Source: HXMU1428-3 sp965215715 (GTDB lineage: Bacteria; Pseudomonadota; Alphaproteobacteria; Rhizobiales; HXMU1428-3). Taken from it: a DNA stretch of 64,000 bases. This document shows positions 9,060 to 18,009 of this stretch, piece after piece. Positions within the stretch are counted from its first letter, which is position 1. Each line of letters starts with the position of its first letter. The DNA lies in NCBI GenBank assembly GCA_965215715.1, contig OZ244129.1:124001-188000 (forward strand), given 5' to 3'. The notes under the pieces are model-generated. The model saw only the letters and a program-made list of their open reading frames with translations, was not told the origin of the DNA and did no database searches. Position numbers and translations under genes: made by a program.

Positions 9060-9641
9060 TTAAGTTCCAGAAGGGGTGCCTGCTGCTATTCCTAGCGGTT
9101 CATTTCTAAAGGCAGCAAAGCCTTCGACTAAGCGATTGCCGTTTGACATATTCGAGAGGCCCAGGTCAGGTAGTTTTGCAAACAAGTCCCATTCAGCAAA
9201 TGTTCTAACTGTAATAACGCTGCCAGGTCCGCCAAGATTGAAAATGAAATTATCTGATAAGTCGCCATCATCATTTAAAGGATTCGTTTTATCTATAGCT
9301 TCAAAGTCATCATGAACTCTGACTTCTACTTTTAATTTGCTCATGCAATTGGGGAAAAAGACAATTGTGTTGCATACATCTTGAACAAAATCGCCTGAAG
9401 TTTTTATGCCGGCTTGTAGGGTGCGGACTTTGCGGGCCGTTTCATTTGTGGCGTGGTTTAAGTTGATTTCAGCATAAAATACCATAGCAACTTCTAGTAT
9501 TCCAAAGATTAGAAGAAAGAAGGGCAGGCCAATGAAACCAAATTCAACTGCCACGGCGCCATCTTCATTCTTTTTGAATAATTTAGAAAGTTTAGATAAC
9601 TGAAGAAATTTATTTGAGAGGAAATTAGCTATTTGTTTCAT
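9060..9641 (-). CDS. TadE-like pseudopilin
   Basis: 193 aa with the TadE signature EDGAVAVEFGFIGLPFFLL near residue 26, then ILEVAMVFYAEINLNHATNE. The C-terminal two thirds is secreted and not conserved enough to say more. AAGGA precedes the ATG. First gene of a two-gene unit read away from tadG, with a 278 bp AT-rich divergent promoter region between. Confidence 0.82.
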   Translation of the reverse strand: MKQIANFLSNKFLQLSKLSKLFKKNEDGAVAVEFGFIGLPFFLLIFGILEVAMVFYAEINLNHATNETARKVRTLQAGIKTSGDFVQDVCNTIVFFPNCMSKLKVEVRVHDDFEAIDKTNPLNDDGDLSDNFIFNLGGPGSVITVRTFAEWDLFAKLPDLGLSNMSNGNRLVEGFAAFRNEPLGIAAGTPSGT

Positions 9642-9919
9642 GGTTTCCTTACGCCTTTAAACTTCTAATGGTTGCTAACTTTAAAACCTCAACATCTTTG
9701 GTTTTTGGCCAGCACATACAAAGTACTACATAAGAGACCCTAAAAATCTTTTAACTGTCTTTTTTTTGGTTAATTAAATATTACCTTTGTCTGTTCAATT
9801 TAAATAAATAAAAACCATTTTTAGTTGCGAAATATTTATCAATTTTTGTCATATTTACTTTCTCATCATTTCTTTGATGAATTGATATTGCCTTTCAGGA
9901 TAGGTGCGGGTGGAAGAAT

Positions 9920-11455
9920 ATGAAGACTAAATTCTTAAATGTTTTTGTTTTGCTAGGACAATTTAGAAAAGATAACAGGGGTGCAGTGGCCATTATTTAT
10001 GGGCCAATGTTTATTGTTTTGTTATTGGCTGCTGGTTTGGCAATAGATTATGCTCGTGCTTATTTGGTTAAAAGAGAAATTAGCAGGGCTATTGACGCCT
10101 CTATTCTAGCGGCTGGTTCAATGGCCAACTCAGATGAAGATGAAATGAAAGTTGTTGCAGAACGTTACTTCGAGGCAAATTTATCTGATTCAACAAAAGC
10201 AAATTATGATCCCCAACTTAATTTTGATTTAAATGAAACCACGAATGAAATAACGGCTTCTTCTACAGCTAGTGTTGAAACTTATTTGATGAAGTTGGCT
10301 GGGTTTGCAACTGTTGATGTGGGCGCAAATGCTGTTGCTGGTCGATCTATTGTGAATGTTGAAGTTGCTTTGGTGCTTGATAATTCAGGGTCAATGGCAG
10401 GGGATAAACTATCTTCTTTGGAAACGGCCGCCAAAAAATTAGTGGAAACTTTATATGAACCAGAGGGCAGTAGCTCTTTTGTCAAATTTAGTTTGGTGCC
10501 CTTTACTGGGACTGTCAATGTTGGCACGGAGCATTTAAATGCCGATTGGATTGATGGTGATGGCGTGTCTCAAGCCTCACAGCAAGCTTTTGGTTCAGAT
10601 TTTAAATATTGGGAATGGAAAAAGGGGAATTCTAGTACTGAGAACCAGTATCGCGGGATGACAGCTAAAGAAGCCTTTGGCTTTTTTAACTATGATTGGA
10701 ATGGGTGTGTGCGTGCTCGTGTTGGAACGACAACGAATGATGAGGGTGATACAGTTGATTATGATCTTTGGGATGTTCCTGCTGATACAAGTGACCCGGA
10801 TTCATTGTTTCCTTTTCATGTACATACCACTCACACCAAATGGAAAGAAATTGTAACCAAATCGTCGCAGATTCCAGCCAATTGGCAGGTGAGAAATCAA
10901 CTTAAAAAAAATCTACATGTTCTTTGTCCTTCTCAAGCCATTACACCGTTGACAAATGAACAAGATACAATTGAAACTGCTCTTGGAAATATGGTGGCAA
11001 CAGGTGGCACTAATATCACAACCGGTTTTATGTGGGGGTGGCGCGTATTATCTTCTGCTATGCCATTTGATGAAGGGGCCGATTATGCCCCGGACGTTGT
11101 TAAGGTGATTGTTGTTTTAACTGATGGGCAAAATGATGTTGGGAGTTATAATTCTAACAAAACGGGTAATTATTTCAGTGCGTATGGTGCACCGGCTTTT
11201 GGCAATCTTGGAACTCAAACGCGTTTGGCTGATAAATTAGATGAGAAACTATCTGTTGCTTGTTCAAACGCTAAAAGCAGGGGCATTTTAGTCTATTCGA
11301 TTACATTTCAGTTAAATGACACGAATACGCAAAATTTAATGCGCGGTTGTGCAACTCAAGCAGATATGTATTTCAATTCTCCTTCAAATGATGCCTTAGA
11401 AGATGCTTTTGAAAAGATTGCGTCTGGTCTACAAAAATTGTTACTAAAGCAATAA
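9920..11455 (+). CDS. tadG: TadG-like pilus protein with von Willebrand factor A domain
   Basis: 511 aa. The N-terminal TadG anchor is NRGAVAIIYGPMFIVLLLAAG. A vWA domain from about 152 to the end has the MIDAS motif DNSGSM, plus ATGGTNITTGF and VVLTDGQND, so metal-dependent adhesion is possible. Such proteins sit in Tad loci as surface-exposed or anchoring components. GGTGGAAG precedes the ATG. A perfect 15 bp stem terminator follows. Confidence 0.88.
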   Translation: MKTKFLNVFVLLGQFRKDNRGAVAIIYGPMFIVLLLAAGLAIDYARAYLVKREISRAIDASILAAGSMANSDEDEMKVVAERYFEANLSDSTKANYDPQLNFDLNETTNEITASSTASVETYLMKLAGFATVDVGANAVAGRSIVNVEVALVLDNSGSMAGDKLSSLETAAKKLVETLYEPEGSSSFVKFSLVPFTGTVNVGTEHLNADWIDGDGVSQASQQAFGSDFKYWEWKKGNSSTENQYRGMTAKEAFGFFNYDWNGCVRARVGTTTNDEGDTVDYDLWDVPADTSDPDSLFPFHVHTTHTKWKEIVTKSSQIPANWQVRNQLKKNLHVLCPSQAITPLTNEQDTIETALGNMVATGGTNITTGFMWGWRVLSSAMPFDEGADYAPDVVKVIVVLTDGQNDVGSYNSNKTGNYFSAYGAPAFGNLGTQTRLADKLDEKLSVACSNAKSRGILVYSITFQLNDTNTQNLMRGCATQADMYFNSPSNDALEDAFEKIASGLQKLLLKQ

Positions 11456-11492
11456 TTTGTTGGGGCTTCTTAAATTTGTAAATGAGATTTTT

Positions 11493-11530
11493 AAAAGGGT
11501 AATGTGATTTATTCACATTACCCTTTTTTT
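11493..11530 (+). terminator. Rho-independent terminator after tadG
   Basis: Stem AAAAGGGTAATGTGA (11493-11507), loop TTTAT, stem TCACATTACCCTTTT (11513-11527), then T. The 15 bp are perfectly paired. It may also stop the convergent gene ending at 11546. Confidence 0.92.
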
Positions 11531-11545
11531 ATTTGAACGTTTTTC

Positions 11546-12079
11546 TTAGTTACCTTCAGATGCTGATATAGCCTGGTTAATGTTTTTCATTTTATCTTCT
11601 ATGTTTTCTGAAAGTGTTTTTGCGTGAGCTGGATCATCACCTAAAGTTGGTGTTGGTTGGCAGTTTGGTGAACATGTGTAACTGACACGCGCCATGCCTC
11701 GGTGGATGCGTACGACGTTTTCGTTCTGATCATCAACTGTTATTGATTTGTTGAAAATTGTTTCACCTTTACCATTCAATAAAATAATGTTTGTGCGTCC
11801 GTATGATTTCCCCGTGATGATAAATGATTTGCCCGTTTGGATTGTGATATCTGCTATGGCTGGATTTCCAACAAGGGCGTCAGATATTTTATCTTTCAAT
11901 TTAATCAAAGTGATTTGGTTAAGCGTTACATGAATGGGTTTTGTTGATTTGGATTGGGTGATTATTTCAGCTTCATTTGCACTTAGATCTGTCGTGATTA
12001 ACAAAAAAATCGAACACACAGATGAGATGCATGCCACTTTGAGAAACTTGAAATAAGAAAATTGCTGAACTTTGTACAT
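11546..12079 (-). CDS. Stand-alone secretin N-domain (CpaC/RhcC N-terminal-like) periplasmic protein
   Basis: 177 aa with a signal peptide (hydrophobic 15-30, ending before NEAEIITQSK). It continues with the pilus formation protein N-terminal domain: KLKDKISDALVGNPAIADI..SFIITGKSYGRTNIILLNGKG. The same domain opens CpaC at 14300, where VLVSNPEFIDAVLHSSRRAY and LIGKKVGEGNAFFFD are the equivalents. It lacks the secretin channel, and its C-terminus carries CSPNC. It is probably a Tad accessory protein; reading direction is opposite to the main operon. Confidence 0.8.
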   Translation of the reverse strand: MYKVQQFSYFKFLKVACISSVCSIFLLITTDLSANEAEIITQSKSTKPIHVTLNQITLIKLKDKISDALVGNPAIADITIQTGKSFIITGKSYGRTNIILLNGKGETIFNKSITVDDQNENVVRIHRGMARVSYTCSPNCQPTPTLGDDPAHAKTLSENIEDKMKNINQAISASEGN

Positions 12080-12458
12080 CTTAATGGCCTTTTAGTTTAA
12101 AAAATTTGATCCTATTTGAACCCGAAAAGATGAAGAATTTCCTTATGTGTGTATGAATATGAATTATTTTTGTTGTTTTTTTATTTGCTAAGTTAAAATT
12201 ATGGAGTTTTTTGCGTTTTTTATGTTTTTTGAAGTTAATATAAGGTTTATTTTGTTTTATATTTAAATTATATTTTGATGCTTTATTTTAATTTGTTGTT
12301 AACTATGGTTTTTACTTATCTCATTATTTTATAATTTTTCAGTTTGTTTATTTTTTATTTACGTCTTCTGTGTACATTGGGTTTTGTTAAATGACATTGT
12401 TACTTGAGTAATGAGTGACGGGTCTTTCAAAATAAAAGTATTTTCAGGGAGTTCAATT
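12080..12458. other. AT-rich promoter region of flp and the secretin-N gene
   Basis: About 379 bp, extremely AT-rich (long T runs around 12170-12360). It must hold the divergent promoters for the gene at 11546-12079 and for flp. I do not see a confident -35/-10 pair. Such AT-rich stretches upstream of pilin genes often bind nucleoid proteins (inference). Confidence 0.4.
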
Positions 12459-12623
12459 ATGAAAAATCTTATGGTTCGTTTTCTTAAAGATGAGTCTGGT
12501 GCAACTGCGATTGAATATGGTTTGATCGCTGCTGGTATCTCAGTCATCATCATCGGTTCAGTTAACTCAATTGGTACGAAGCTTGGCGTTGCCTTCTCTA
12601 CAATTGATACAAAGCTTAAGTAA
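12459..12623 (+). CDS. flp: Flp/Fap-type major pilin
   Basis: 54 aa prepilin starting MKNLMVRFLKDESGATAIEY. The Flp motif (G-ATAIEYGLIA) contains the prepilin peptidase site after Gly, the Glu+5/Tyr+6 pair and a hydrophobic helix. The longer frame from 12411 is rejected because AGGGAG sits properly before 12459. It is the structural subunit of the Tad pilus and stands alone between its AT-rich promoter and a strong terminator, as expected for a highly transcribed pilin. Confidence 0.95.
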   Translation: MKNLMVRFLKDESGATAIEYGLIAAGISVIIIGSVNSIGTKLGVAFSTIDTKLK

Positions 12624-12665
12624 GCTTTTGTTTTTTTCTACGATGTTTTCTCATCGTTTTAATAG

Positions 12666-12701
12666 AATATCCGCCAGGGCCATCCTGGCGGATATTTTTT
12701 T
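12666..12701 (+). terminator. Rho-independent terminator after flp
   Basis: Stem AATATCCGCCAGG (12666-12678), loop GCCAT, stem CCTGGCGGATATT (12684-12696), then TTTTT: a perfect 13 bp stem. It insulates pilin mRNA from the assembly genes, though read-through is possible. Confidence 0.95.
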
Positions 12702-12775
12702 ATCTGCTTTAGTTACTATTAAGAATAGTGTGCTAGAAATGGATGAGAATTGGCTTTGCCACATGAGGTCGTAAA

Positions 12776-13276
12776 ATGTTTTATGAGTTGTGCGTTCTTT
12801 TAATTTTTCCTTTTTGTTTAATTTTTGCGGGCATCACTGATGCTCTATCTTTTACGATACCTAATCGGGTTTCTTTGATCCTTGTTGCAGGGTTTCTCTT
12901 ATTGGTTCCTTTTTCAGGTATGAGTTTAGAAACAATTGGCACCCATATTCTGGTTGGATTTATTGCGCTTATGATTGGGTTTGTGTTTTTTGCACAAGGG
13001 TATTTAGGGGGAGGGGATGTTAAAATAATTGCCGCTTCTGCTTTATGGCTTGGCTTGGAACAAGTTGGTTCTTTTTTGATTTTTACAGCCCTGTTTGGTG
13101 GTGTGCTTTCCCTCATGTGCTTATATCTTCACAAAACGCCGTTACCAAAGGTTTTGCAAGGGCAAACCTGGTTGGTGAATATGCAATGTGGTGAGGCAGC
13201 GGTGCCTTATGGAATTGCTATTGGGTTGGCTGGGTTGTCGGTTTATCCTCAGACACATTGGATGGGGCTAATGTAA
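12776..13276 (+). CDS. cpaA: Prepilin peptidase CpaA/TadV
   Basis: 166 aa, multi-pass membrane aspartyl protease that cleaves the Flp and TadE/F leaders. The two catalytic aspartates are in AGITDALSFTIPN (near residue 22) and GYLGGGDVKI (near 81). The length fits the short TadV form without a methylase domain. GAGGT precedes the ATG. A terminator follows. Confidence 0.92.
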   Translation: MFYELCVLLIFPFCLIFAGITDALSFTIPNRVSLILVAGFLLLVPFSGMSLETIGTHILVGFIALMIGFVFFAQGYLGGGDVKIIAASALWLGLEQVGSFLIFTALFGGVLSLMCLYLHKTPLPKVLQGQTWLVNMQCGEAAVPYGIAIGLAGLSVYPQTHWMGLM

Positions 13277-13309
13277 AGACCTAAGTCGTGTAAATTTTAT
13301 TCTTTCTTG

Positions 13310-13333
13310 AAGGCCTCTTTATGAGGCCTTTTT
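13310..13333 (+). terminator. Rho-independent terminator after cpaA
   Basis: Stem AAGGCCTC (13310-13317), loop TTTAT, stem GAGGCCTT (13323-13330), then TTC. It also rules out the upstream ATG at 13321 as the cpaB start, since that codon lies inside the hairpin. Confidence 0.85.
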
Positions 13334-13464
13334 CATTTCTATATAGTGCTCCTTATCAAGAATATTTTCAAAAAGTGACATTTATTAACTCCCTATTGAC
13401 CATTGTGACTTTAAATTGTTGTCGAGAGTTTTTGTATTTGTGGGTTAGGGACCCGGTAAATGTT

Positions 13465-14262
13465 ATGAAGAAATCACGTGTAATTGTATTAGGTATTGCT
13501 TTTATCGCAGCTGTTGGTGCTGCTTTGTTGGCTAAAAATTTATTAGGAACGACAAAAACAAAACGTGTGGTTGAAGAGCGTTTGATTAATACCACTAAAA
13601 TTTTGGTGGCTAGGTCGACGATCAAAATTGGTCAAATCGTAAATGCTAATCAGTTGAAATGGCAAGATTGGCCGAGAAACGCTCTGAATTCAGCCTATAT
13701 CGATTCTAGGCGCCATAAAGATGGTCCCAAAGAGTTTGAAAAATCAATCGCTCGGGCCACGTTTCAACCTGGTGAGCCTATTGTTATCCATAAATTGATC
13801 AAGAAAGATCAAGGCGGCGTGATGGCTGCACTTTTGAGTCCGGGTATGAGAGCGATCGCTACCAAAATTAAAGCCTCAACATCTGCTGGTGGATTTATTT
13901 TACCCAATGATCGGGTTGATGTGATTTTGACCCGTCGGTTGAAGGGTAATGGAGATGGTAAATTTGTTTCTAGCACCATTTTATCAAACGTTCGGGTGTT
14001 GGCAATAGGACAGAATATTGAACAGCCTAAGGGGCAGCAGTCTGCAAAAGGCAAAACAGCCACGCTTGAATTGACAATTGCTCAATCAGAGACATTGGCA
14101 ATGGCTGACAGTATGGGAGACCTTTCATTGGCACTTCGAAGTATGAGTGAAAGTTATCCTGGAGCTGCAGGCAGTAAGATTGATGATTTGCGCGAAGATA
14201 ATTCTGACGTTGTCAGAGTCATGAAATTTGGTCGCAAAATTCAAGGTGTTGGGATTCGATAG
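13465..14262 (+). CDS. cpaB: Flp pilus assembly protein CpaB (RcpC)
   Basis: 265 aa from MKKSRVIVLGIAFIAAVGAA, an N-terminal membrane anchor. A SAF domain follows (TTKILVARSTIKIGQIVNANQ, then KWQDWPRNALNSAYI), then the CpaB C-terminal domain with PGMRAIATKIKASTSAGGFI and NDRVDVILTRR. Periplasmic partner of the CpaC secretin. The frame opens further upstream at 13321, but that start is within a terminator. First gene of the cpaBCDEF-tadBC unit. Confidence 0.93.
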   Translation: MKKSRVIVLGIAFIAAVGAALLAKNLLGTTKTKRVVEERLINTTKILVARSTIKIGQIVNANQLKWQDWPRNALNSAYIDSRRHKDGPKEFEKSIARATFQPGEPIVIHKLIKKDQGGVMAALLSPGMRAIATKIKASTSAGGFILPNDRVDVILTRRLKGNGDGKFVSSTILSNVRVLAIGQNIEQPKGQQSAKGKTATLELTIAQSETLAMADSMGDLSLALRSMSESYPGAAGSKIDDLREDNSDVVRVMKFGRKIQGVGIR

Positions 14263-14299
14263 TGGTAACTAGCGTTGATTTTTTAAGGTGATCGGTAAT

Positions 14300-15910
14300 A
14301 TGGGCGGGATAGTAAAGATGTTTGATTGTTGCAAAGGTTTTGTAATCTTGGCGAGTGTGATTTGTTCGTTGTTTATGTTTGATTTGCGCCTTGCTCAAGC
14401 TGATATGAAGCCATCGAATTTTAACAATGAGCATCGTTCTTTGTTAAAAGTGCATCGTGTTGCTCCGGGGGGAGAAACCAGGCATGTTAAAATAGGTCTT
14501 AATAAATCTTTGGTGGTGGAATTGCCGCGCGATGTTCGCGATGTGCTTGTTTCTAATCCTGAATTTATCGACGCGGTTTTGCATAGTTCCCGCCGTGCCT
14601 ATTTGATTGGTAAAAAAGTGGGCGAGGGAAATGCCTTTTTCTTTGATAAAGAGGGCAACCGCTTGCTTACAATTGAAATTTCTATTTCTCGTGATATGAG
14701 CGCTCTTGAAGGGATGTACACAAGGGTTTTGCGCGATAGCAAGATTAAAGTCGATACTGTTAATGAGCATATTGTGTTAACTGGTTCTGTTCGCTCTCCA
14801 GCCGATGCGACGAAGGCTTTGGATATCGCTGCTCGTTTTGTAGAAAAAAAAGATCAAGTGATTAATCTTTTAACAAGCGGGGGGAATGAGCAGGTTGCTT
14901 TAAAAGTAACTGTGGCTGAGATTAAGCGAAGCGTTGCTAAGAAATTAGGAATTAATCTTCAGGGCTTAGCATCCGGTAATGGTTTAACTTTTTCTACTTT
15001 AACAAAGTTATCATTTCCTAATGTGGCGCAATTGCTGCCAGGCGTTTTCCCTCAAGCTTTGGTCCCAGGGGTTAACACTTCTGTGTTGCCTACGATCTCA
15101 GGTGTTACCAATCAATTGGGATATACCAATGGGTCAAATAGTATTGCTGGTGTGATTGACGCCCTTGAGAGAAATGGGGTGTTACGTACTTTGGCCTCTC
15201 CTAATTTGACAGCGGTTTCAGGTGAAACGGCAAAGTTCCTGGCCGGTGGTGAGTTTCCTATCCCGGTATCACAAGATGATGATGGCATTAAAGTTACCTT
15301 TAAACCGTTTGGTGTTTCTTTGGCTTTTACGCCTGTCGTTATGGATGAAAAAAGAATTAGCCTGAAAATTGCTACTGAGGTGAGTGAGCTGACCAATAGG
15401 GGAGCGGTAACGCTTAGTGCGATTACAATTCCAGCTATTGAGGTGCGCCGTGCTTCAACAATGGTTGAGCTGTCCTCTGGTGGGTCGATTGTTATGGCGG
15501 GCCTTATCTCAGACAAAACAAAACACAATATTGATGACTTACCTGAGATCAAGCGTTTGCCTATTCTTGGTGCCTTGTTCCGCAGCCGAGACTTTGTGCG
15601 CGACGAGACAGAGCTGGTTGTTATTGTGACACCTTATTTGGTGAACGAGACAGCGCGTCATAAATTGGCAACTCCTGATCAAGCTTTAGGTTTGCCCTCT
15701 GACCGAAAAGCTTTCTTTAAAGGCCATTTGAATAGATATGATGAGCATGCCGCGCGACGTCGGGGACAGCGCCCGGTTACGCGGTCATGGGGTATGAAAG
15801 ATTTTAATCCGGCATCTTATAAAGAGAAGAAACGCAGACAAGTGCGGTCTCGGCGCTGGCAGACAAGAACGCGGCGTGAAGGTGATGAGCTTGGATTTAT
15901 TGTTGAGTAA
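14300..15910 (+). CDS. cpaC: Outer-membrane secretin CpaC (RcpA)
   Basis: 536 aa. Signal peptide, then the pilus formation N-domain (about 40-130), a BON-like domain (DSKIKVDTVNEHIVLTGSVR) and the secretin channel domain (LRTLASPNLTAVSGETAKFL, GGEFPIPV, then LPILGALFRSRDF). The C-terminal tail, about 50 residues, is strongly basic. I choose ATG 14300, which has AAGGTGA 8 nt upstream; GTG 14288 and ATG 14318 are in frame. Forms the pore for Tad pili. Confidence 0.93.
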   Translation: MGGIVKMFDCCKGFVILASVICSLFMFDLRLAQADMKPSNFNNEHRSLLKVHRVAPGGETRHVKIGLNKSLVVELPRDVRDVLVSNPEFIDAVLHSSRRAYLIGKKVGEGNAFFFDKEGNRLLTIEISISRDMSALEGMYTRVLRDSKIKVDTVNEHIVLTGSVRSPADATKALDIAARFVEKKDQVINLLTSGGNEQVALKVTVAEIKRSVAKKLGINLQGLASGNGLTFSTLTKLSFPNVAQLLPGVFPQALVPGVNTSVLPTISGVTNQLGYTNGSNSIAGVIDALERNGVLRTLASPNLTAVSGETAKFLAGGEFPIPVSQDDDGIKVTFKPFGVSLAFTPVVMDEKRISLKIATEVSELTNRGAVTLSAITIPAIEVRRASTMVELSSGGSIVMAGLISDKTKHNIDDLPEIKRLPILGALFRSRDFVRDETELVVIVTPYLVNETARHKLATPDQALGLPSDRKAFFKGHLNRYDEHAARRRGQRPVTRSWGMKDFNPASYKEKKRRQVRSRRWQTRTRREGDELGFIVE

Positions 15911-15935
15911 TGAGAGTATTTAAGGGGTTAAAGTA

Positions 15936-16664
15936 ATGACAATTCACAAAGGTACAAAGCGGGTTTTTTCCAAAACGAGTGTGCTTGTAATCACTTTGCT
16001 TACAAGTTTTTTGGTTACTGCTTGTCAACATGATCGACGTATTCGTGAAGACCTTTATACAGGCTCACTTTATAAATTTGCACATACGAACCATCCTATC
16101 CGTGTTGGGCGCGGTTCTCTTTATATGGCGATACCGGTAGGACGCCAAGATCAGAAGCTTAATCGGGAAAAGCGTGATGAGTTGCAAATGTTCCTTCACT
16201 ATTATCGTAGCCAAGGCACGGGCCGTTTGAAGGTGAGCATGCCATCTCAATCTCATTATAAGCGGGCTGTTCGGAATGTTTTAGATGATGTGCATTATGA
16301 GTTGGTCCAAATGTCTATTGGGCCGGAAAATGTTCGTCTGAAAAAATATAGAGGGAAAGGGTATTACCCAGAAATTCGCCTTTCTTTTGAACGATATGTG
16401 GCGCATGGGCCTGAGTGTAATGGTTGGAATGAGAACCTGAACGAAAATGAAAACAATCATAATGCTAAATCTTGGGGTTGTGCCACTCAGAAAAACCTTG
16501 CTGCTATGGTGGCTAACCCGCGCGATTTAAAAGGACCGCGTGGTTGGAGCCCTCGAGATTCTCGGCGTAGGGATGCGGTTTGGGATAAGTTTATTAAGGG
16601 TGAAGCTGTGGGCACTAAGCGTAGTGATGATGAGCGCGTGGATGTTAGCGGAATTTCTAAGTAA
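15936..16664 (+). CDS. cpaD: Pilus assembly lipoprotein CpaD
   Basis: 242 aa. Lipoprotein signal with lipobox VTAC (Cys at about 30), then the CpaD family region with HPIRVGRGSLYMAIPVGR, PECNGWNENLNENENN and WGCATQKNLAAMVANPRDL, the most conserved CpaD block. Its position between cpaC and cpaE is canonical. AAGGGG precedes the ATG. Confidence 0.92.
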   Translation: MTIHKGTKRVFSKTSVLVITLLTSFLVTACQHDRRIREDLYTGSLYKFAHTNHPIRVGRGSLYMAIPVGRQDQKLNREKRDELQMFLHYYRSQGTGRLKVSMPSQSHYKRAVRNVLDDVHYELVQMSIGPENVRLKKYRGKGYYPEIRLSFERYVAHGPECNGWNENLNENENNHNAKSWGCATQKNLAAMVANPRDLKGPRGWSPRDSRRRDAVWDKFIKGEAVGTKRSDDERVDVSGISK

Positions 16665-16699
16665 AGCATAAATATGAAGTTTGAAAATTTTAGGGGTTT

Positions 16700-17998
16700 A
16701 TGATGATGAGCAATATTGCTTATTCACAAGATCAATTAAAGATGAATGCGACGGGATCAGAGCAGGCTGGAAATGATGTTTCTGAGCAAAGACGGGCTCG
16801 CCCTGTTCCTCGGATTTCAATTCAAGTTTTTTGTGAAAATAAAGAGTTTGTTGATGTGTTGCAGGAGACGAGCAACGATCGGCGCATGAGCAAGGCTCAT
16901 TTATCGATGCAAATGGGCGGGGTGACGGCAGCACTTGAAGCTTATAGGGATGGGCCAACGCCAAACTTAATTATATTGGAAAGTTCTTCACAACGCGATT
17001 TTTTGTTAGAGCAGCTTGATCAATTAGCTGAGGTTTGTGATGCGGGGACCAAGGTTATTATTGTTGGGCATGTGAATGATGTGCTTTTATATCGTTCATT
17101 GGTTGAGCGCGGGGTTAGTGAGTATTTGGTGTGGCCAGTGGGTCCTTTGCAAATTATCACGGCTATTTCTAATTTATATTCCGACCCTGAGGCGGAACCT
17201 TTGGGGCAAGTTTTCTCATTTGTTGGGGCTAAGGGCGGTGTTGGTTCTAGTATTTTAAGCCACAATATTGCTTGGGCTTTATCGGAACTTACCAAGTCAG
17301 ATGTTGTCATTTCTGATTTTGATTTGCCATTTGGAACTGCTGGATTGGATTTCAACCAAGATCCAGCCCAAGGCATTGCTGAGGCGCTATTTCAGTCTGA
17401 CCGCTTGGACGATGTGATGCTTGATCGATTGCTTTCTAAATGTTCAGACAGATTAAGCTTGTTTGCTTCTGCTTGTACACTTGATAAGGAATATGATGTA
17501 GAGCGTGAGCCATGTGATCTTGTTTTGGATGTTTTGCGCAAGAACATTCCTTATTCCGTGCTTGACTTGCCTCATGCTTGGACATCTTGGTCTAAATATG
17601 TGTTGATGCAATCTGATGAGATTGTTATTACGGCTGCCCCTGATTTAGCCAATCTGCGCAATACAAAAAATATTCTTGATTTTTTAAAAAACAATCGAAC
17701 CACGGATGTGTCGCCTCGGTTGGTTTTAAATATGGTTGGTATGCCCAAAAAACCAGAAATTTCTGTTGCTGATTTTGCTCAGATTATAGAGATGGAACCT
17801 ATGGCTGTTATTGAATATGACGCCGAGACTTTTGGAACGGCAGCCAATAATGGACAGATGGTGGGGGAAGTTTCAAAAAAATCTAAAATTACTCAACAGA
17901 TTTCTGAATTGGCCTATTTGTTAGCTGGTGTGAAACCGCCTCAGGAGGAAGAGAGTTCATTTCTGGGCCCCCTTCTTTCAAAATTTGGCGTTAAGTAA
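16700..17998 (+). CDS. cpaE: CpaE/TadZ pilus localisation ATPase
   Basis: 432 aa. An atypical receiver-like domain (about 33-150; SERGVSEYLVWPVGP-like end) is followed by a MinD/ParA-type ATPase domain with deviant Walker A AKGGVGSSILSHN, switch VISDFDLPFG and LDLPHAWTSWS. CpaE positions the Tad apparatus at the pole. Three in-frame ATGs at 16700, 16703 and 16706 follow AGGGG. Confidence 0.92.
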   Translation: MMMSNIAYSQDQLKMNATGSEQAGNDVSEQRRARPVPRISIQVFCENKEFVDVLQETSNDRRMSKAHLSMQMGGVTAALEAYRDGPTPNLIILESSSQRDFLLEQLDQLAEVCDAGTKVIIVGHVNDVLLYRSLVERGVSEYLVWPVGPLQIITAISNLYSDPEAEPLGQVFSFVGAKGGVGSSILSHNIAWALSELTKSDVVISDFDLPFGTAGLDFNQDPAQGIAEALFQSDRLDDVMLDRLLSKCSDRLSLFASACTLDKEYDVEREPCDLVLDVLRKNIPYSVLDLPHAWTSWSKYVLMQSDEIVITAAPDLANLRNTKNILDFLKNNRTTDVSPRLVLNMVGMPKKPEISVADFAQIIEMEPMAVIEYDAETFGTAANNGQMVGEVSKKSKITQQISELAYLLAGVKPPQEEESSFLGPLLSKFGVK

Positions 17999-18009
17999 GG
18001 ACGTTTGAA

